A stretch of DNA of 64,000 nucleotides, taken from assembly GCF_016592575.1 (NCBI RefSeq), contig NZ_AP017470.1, positions 2,118,501-2,182,500 of the forward strand, given 5' to 3'. Positions 60,750-64,000 of this stretch are shown piece by piece (within the stretch, counting starts at the first letter, position 1; each line of letters begins with the position of its first letter). The position numbers and the translations under genes are program-made. Source of the DNA: Thermotomaculum hydrothermale. GTDB lineage: Bacteria > Acidobacteriota > Holophagae > Thermotomaculales > Thermotomaculaceae. Below the pieces are notes generated by a model. That model was not told where the DNA came from. It saw nothing but the letters and a program-made list of their open reading frames with translations, and searched no databases.

Positions 60750-61744
60750 AATGTTTCAGGGTCTAATTCTATCTTTTTAAAGACAGGCTCTAAGATTTCA
60801 AGTGCTGTTTGCTGATGCTCTTTTACCGCTTGCTGAAATTTATACCAGTGTGAGTTGAAGAAGTTTTCCCTGTTTTCGCAAAAAAAAGTGGTTACAGGTA
60901 TTGTTGATGGGATTTCAGTTTCAATTGAGGGGGTCTTTAAAGCCTTACTTATCCACTCATTTTTTGAGTATTCAGGCATTTGCCCGTATTGAAAGTATAG
61001 TTTCATTCTTTTTTTCTTGTAATAATCCCCGTGTCTGAATTCTTTGTAATAGCATTTTTTGAGGGTTTCAATGGTTTCTTTTTTTGCCTTTTCCTTTAAA
61101 TTTCCTTTTAAGTTTTTGTTTTTAAAATTCCACAGGTAATCAAAGATTTTTTCTACTGCATTTAAAAACCTTTCTGTATTGTGCACTTCTTCGTTTTTAG
61201 AGATAAGCCTTTTGTCTTTCCATACTTTACCAGGAATGTCGGGATTTGTTTTTGCATCTGCATGTCCGATATTTGGCAGCATTCTCTCAATTACCCCCTT
61301 CATTCCGTTAAAGCAATCGTAGTATCCAACAAAGTTTTGATGTGCAAATGAGTCTGCGTATGTATGAAGGGCTATTCCAATTCTGTAAAGGTTTTTGGTT
61401 TCTAATGCTTTTTCAAGCAGTGTTTTTACATTTTTACTGTTGGGGGTTGTGTTTAAAAGGTGAAGTTTTCCGTCTTTTCTCATTGTTGAATTGTTGTCAT
61501 AATCTCCCGGGAAAAAGTGAAAGCAGGGGTAAATCCTCATCAACTCTTTTTTAGGCTTTAAAATATCCATTGTCTGGCTTATATAGTTTTTGTATTCTTC
61601 ACCTTCTTTGATGTTTACTCTGCATTTTTCGCAATTATCGTCTGTGTACTGAGATGAGTATGCGAGTATATAGGAAGAATCTTCGTCAAAGCCTGCCTTT
61701 CTTGCAATAATGTAAACAGAATAGTAATGAAACTCAATGTTCAT
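60746..61744 (-). CDS. DUF6765-like protein (phospholipase-C-like helical fold)
   Basis: A 332-aa protein. The N-terminus MNIEFHYYSVYIIARKAGFDEDSSYILAYSSQYTDDN and the later ALHTYADSFAHQNFVGYY recall the DUF6765 family, whose His/Asp motifs resemble those of zinc-dependent phospholipase C/S1-P1 nucleases. No signal peptide is present, so it is cytoplasmic here. It starts one base after the dehydratase-activator gene, its ribosome-binding site (AAGGGGGATA) lying within that gene, so it shares the operon. The link with CoA chemistry is unexplained. Confidence 0.6.
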   Translation of the reverse strand: MNIEFHYYSVYIIARKAGFDEDSSYILAYSSQYTDDNCEKCRVNIKEGEEYKNYISQTMDILKPKKELMRIYPCFHFFPGDYDNNSTMRKDGKLHLLNTTPNSKNVKTLLEKALETKNLYRIGIALHTYADSFAHQNFVGYYDCFNGMKGVIERMLPNIGHADAKTNPDIPGKVWKDKRLISKNEEVHNTERFLNAVEKIFDYLWNFKNKNLKGNLKEKAKKETIETLKKCYYKEFRHGDYYKKKRMKLYFQYGQMPEYSKNEWISKALKTPSIETEIPSTIPVTTFFCENRENFFNSHWYKFQQAVKEHQQTALEILEPVFKKIELDPETF

Positions 61745-61745
61745 A

Positions 61746-62534
61746 CTATATCCCCCTTGAATTTTTTATGTATTTTTCAAAGGCAATAATTGCTGCACCG
61801 TATGCCCCCATTAGTTGAGGGTATTTTGGGAGAAAAATCTTGTAACCTGTTTCCTCTTCAAGCATTTTTTTTATAGCCTCGTTTTTTGCAACTCCCCCTG
61901 ATAGCATTATTGGTGGGGTAAAGGCAACAGAGTTAATCATTCCAACTATCCTGGTAACAAGGCTTCTGTGCAGTCCCTTTAAAATAGCATCTATCTCTTC
62001 TCCATAGGCAAGGAGGGAGATTATCTCTGATTCAGCAAAAACTGTGCATGTTGAGGAAATCTTCAATTCTTTTTTCGCATTGAGGGCTATTTTCCCTATC
62101 TCCTCAACAGAGATTTCCATCTTTCCTGCGGTATGCTCTAAAAATCTGCCTGTTCCTGCTGAGCATTTGTCGTTCATTGTAAAGTCAAGAACCCTTCCCT
62201 TTTTGTCAATAACAATCACCTTGCTGTCCTGCCCACCTATGTCAACGAGAGTGCCTCCAAATCCAAGAGCATTATATATTCCCTTTGCATGGCAGGTTAT
62301 TTCAGTCAGGTTTTCCTTTGCATCTTCCACCAATTTTCTCCCATAGCCTGTTGAAATAATCGGGATGTTTTCTTCCTTTAAATCGCTTTTTACCTTTTCA
62401 ATCAACTTCTTTACCTGCTCTTTTATTCTTGGTTTTGTGTTTTCAATGTGTTTGTTGATTATAATCTTTTGCTCATTAATAACCACCAATTTTACAGTGG
62501 TTGAACCAACATCAATTCCTATTGCTTTATCCAT
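61746..62534 (-). CDS. hgdC: 2-hydroxyacyl-CoA dehydratase activator (BadF/HgdC-type ATPase)
   Basis: A 262-aa ASKHA ATPase with [16 protein letters not shown] (phosphate-1), the ADP-binding [15 protein letters not shown], and the two cysteines that bind the bridging [4Fe-4S] cluster: [12 protein letters not shown] and [10 protein letters not shown]. The homodimer drives an electron into the dehydratase using ATP. It overlaps the dehydratase subunit gene by 8 bases, as in hgd/bcr operons. A GGAG ribosome-binding site precedes the ATG. Confidence 0.9.
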   Translation of the reverse strand: MDKAIGIDVGSTTVKLVVINEQKIIINKHIENTKPRIKEQVKKLIEKVKSDLKEENIPIISTGYGRKLVEDAKENLTEITCHAKGIYNALGFGGTLVDIGGQDSKVIVIDKKGRVLDFTMNDKCSAGTGRFLEHTAGKMEISVEEIGKIALNAKKELKISSTCTVFAESEIISLLAYGEEIDAILKGLHRSLVTRIVGMINSVAFTPPIMLSGGVAKNEAIKKMLEEETGYKIFLPKYPQLMGAYGAAIIAFEKYIKNSRGI

Positions 62535-63864
62535 TGCTAACTCCTAACATTTCAAAAAATGATTCTATTCTAATTACAGTTTGCTCCTCTGAATAGGCGT
62601 TTTCATCATTCTGGTCTGCCTCAAGCAGCATTGCCGGAATGCTAAATTCCTCTATAAGTTTGTTTCTCTGGTCCATCTGTCCCATTGAATAAGGTTTGCA
62701 TGAGCGGTCTGAGTGGAGAATAACTCCGTCAAGGTTAAATCTCTTAACCATATCTGCCATTGTTTTAAGCTTATGACCTGCTCCTCTGTTTAAAATTGGT
62801 GATAGGTAAACCCTTGCCATTACCTCAAATTCATCTTTGTTTAAATCCATTAACGGAGCAAGTTCTCCCCATGCATAGGTGTATGTTGATATAGGGATGT
62901 TTATCCCTTTTTCTGCAAGTTTTAATGCAAGTTCCCTCATTTTAAACCATATGGGAAGATTGTCCCATAAAAGCCTTCTCTTCTCCTTTTTTATTGCACC
63001 AATTCCTGAATTTACTCTAAATTTTACCTCTTTATACATTGTATTGTAAAAGTCAACAGTCTCCCTATCCCCTCTCATTTCAACAATGGGGGCCATAAAT
63101 ACAAATTGGTCAAAAACTGTTAATGGTGATGGCCTCTTTGCACAGAGGTTGAGTATTTCAAGCCATAGCTCGGTTGCATCTTTTGAAAACTTGATTACTT
63201 CTTTTAAATCCTTTTCTTTGAGGCTTTTACCTGCCGCCCTTTCAGCGATAGGGAGGAGTACATTTTTTAATTGCTTTTTTACATAGTCAACCTGGTGGGG
63301 TTCAATATCCCTGTAAACAAAAGGAGTGTCAATTATCACAAGGGGAATGTTTAGGTATTCCTGAAGCATTCTATACCAGTGCAAAACAGTCTGGCATATA
63401 TTTGAGCATGCGACAAGTAAATCAGGTTTTGGAAGTTTGCCTGCAGGGGTTTTCCCTGATAGCAAAGAGCCTATGTCTGTTCTAACATAGGAACATACAT
63501 TTTGTGAAAGCCCCTGTTTTTGTGCTGTTTTTATTAAATCCATCTGCACCCTTCTTGCACCGCATAATGCTGCGTGGTTTTCAGGGTAAATTAGAAAAAA
63601 TCCAAGAGCTTTGAGTATTTCAATAGGTGCTCCTGATGTTACCCATGCCACAGGCTTTACCCCTTCAATATACCTTCCTTTAAAGTAATGGGAAGAGACA
63701 AATTCTTTTGTGTATGCTGTAATTTTCAAAGGAGGATTTAATGGGGAATTTTCTCCTGTTATTTTTTCAATCTTTCTCTCCCCTATCTTTCGCTGTCTTT
63801 TTAGATATGGTTTTCCAATTAGATTTGTCATCAGGTAATATCTTATAAACTTCAACACATTCAT
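62527..63864 (-). CDS. 2-hydroxyacyl-CoA dehydratase family subunit (HgdB/BcrC-like)
   Basis: A 445-aa protein of the family that includes HgdA/B, FldB/C and BcrB/C. Cysteines that can bind the active-site [4Fe-4S] cluster are in [24 protein letters not shown] and [14 protein letters not shown]. The fold has the usual [17 protein letters not shown]-terminus. Such enzymes dehydrate (R)-2-hydroxyacyl-CoA by a ketyl-radical route, or reduce benzoyl-CoA in relatives; the substrate cannot be told from sequence. It starts by ATGA overlap with the preceding subunit gene and is followed by its activator. Confidence 0.85.
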   Translation of the reverse strand: MNVLKFIRYYLMTNLIGKPYLKRQRKIGERKIEKITGENSPLNPPLKITAYTKEFVSSHYFKGRYIEGVKPVAWVTSGAPIEILKALGFFLIYPENHAALCGARRVQMDLIKTAQKQGLSQNVCSYVRTDIGSLLSGKTPAGKLPKPDLLVACSNICQTVLHWYRMLQEYLNIPLVIIDTPFVYRDIEPHQVDYVKKQLKNVLLPIAERAAGKSLKEKDLKEVIKFSKDATELWLEILNLCAKRPSPLTVFDQFVFMAPIVEMRGDRETVDFYNTMYKEVKFRVNSGIGAIKKEKRRLLWDNLPIWFKMRELALKLAEKGINIPISTYTYAWGELAPLMDLNKDEFEVMARVYLSPILNRGAGHKLKTMADMVKRFNLDGVILHSDRSCKPYSMGQMDQRNKLIEEFSIPAMLLEADQNDENAYSEEQTVIRIESFFEMLGVSNG

Positions 63865-64000
63865 TGTAATGTCTCCATAAAAACCTCTAACCTTGTTATT
63901 GCCTGCTGGGATAACTCTTGATTTATATCTGTGTCTATTAGAATTGACTTTATGCCATTTTCCCTTAATCTTTTTCTTATGTGTGGGATGTAAAAGTATT
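63861..64000 (-). CDS. C-terminal end of a second 2-hydroxyacyl-CoA dehydratase subunit (truncated by window)
   Basis: On the minus strand from the window edge a frame of 45 codons ends with a TGA at 63861-63863 that overlaps the next start (ATGA). It reads [17 protein letters not shown] and ends [15 protein letters not shown]. The pattern 'RLE-F-E' at the very end, after an 'ID-D' strand, is the usual C-terminus of HgdA/B-type subunits. The rest of the gene is outside the window. Confidence 0.65.
   Translation of the reverse strand, partial: YFYIPHIRKRLRENGIKSILIDTDINQELSQQAITRLEVFMETLQ

Noticed and set aside
1-64000. CRISPR array, tRNA, rRNA, insertion sequence or prophage
   Set aside because: No regularly spaced repeats, no tRNA-like T-arm and acceptor pairs, and no transposase or integrase motifs were seen on reading both strands; a covariance-model scan was not possible here.

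Overview
The window reads as chromosome of an AT-rich, Gram-negative-type (two-membrane), anaerobic bacterium. The outer membrane is implied by ADP-heptose genes for LPS core, several outer-membrane beta-barrel proteins, and a PbpC/alpha-2-macroglobulin pair. Anaerobic life is implied by a 2-hydroxyacyl-CoA dehydratase with its activator, a phosphate butyryltransferase/butyrate kinase pair, a multiheme cytochrome operon and futalosine-route menaquinone synthesis. The mix (DUF5916, DUF4097, DUF6765, DUF11 giants, fused FTCD, Mrp-NifX) would fit an Acidobacteriota-like or similar deep-branching lineage. That is inference; no rRNA or tRNA gene was seen to settle it.

Layout. 1-893: 3' part of a membrane diguanylate cyclase cut by the window edge. 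1134-3134: secreted lipase-like hydrolase plus Ig-like exported partner. 3197-3964 (-): fabI. 4104-8288: an overlapping chain hemE-hemH-dut-rsmI-cysteine desulfurase. 8258-8871: a hicBA toxin-antitoxin cassette between 23-bp direct repeats that copy the desulfurase 3' end. 8886-13204: trmO, a DUF4097-like protein, two tandem paralogous secreted proteins, and sthA. 13331-17210: thiI-DUF493-leuC-leuD-recO. 17202-18770 (-): a nucleotidyltransferase/winged-helix pair resembling a toxin-antitoxin module, with a frameshift in the first gene and a strong promoter overlapped by a palindrome. 18858-21029 (-): DUF5916 barrel. 21204-23973 (-): DUF134-Mrp/NifX-Cys/Met lyase. 24035-27872 (-): ftcD-ptb-buk. 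28011-36390 (-): FmdE-like protein, pbpC and a 1777-aa alpha-2-macroglobulin. 36540-39630 (-): decaheme cytochrome plus a barrel that carries its own heme motif (MtrAB-like). 39924-42633: gmhB-hldA-hldC-mqnB. 42886-55437: one 4183-aa secreted repeat protein. 55491-59444 (-): fabD-fabG, malic enzyme, nadC. 59546-60749: an exported TPR protein that appears frameshifted. 60746-64000 (-): 2-hydroxyacyl-CoA dehydratase subunits, activator and DUF6765.

How the genes may work together. FTCD (formimino-glutamate to glutamate), 2-hydroxyacyl-CoA dehydratase and Ptb-Buk would fit amino-acid fermentation to butyrate, with Ptb-Buk conserving ATP. The MtrAB-like pair offers a route to carry electrons across the outer membrane, with menaquinone from the MqnB route as a plausible upstream carrier. 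The giant repeat protein, lipase, DUF5916 barrel and exported proteins make a large cell-surface inventory.

No stretch over 300 bases lacks a gene; the longest gaps are 39631-39923, 42634-42885 and 894-1133. No CRISPR array, insertion sequence, integrase, rRNA or tRNA was recognised. Intrinsic terminators in this window are strikingly uniform (G4-6/C4-6 stems with AT loops). Two genes are broken at homopolymer A runs.
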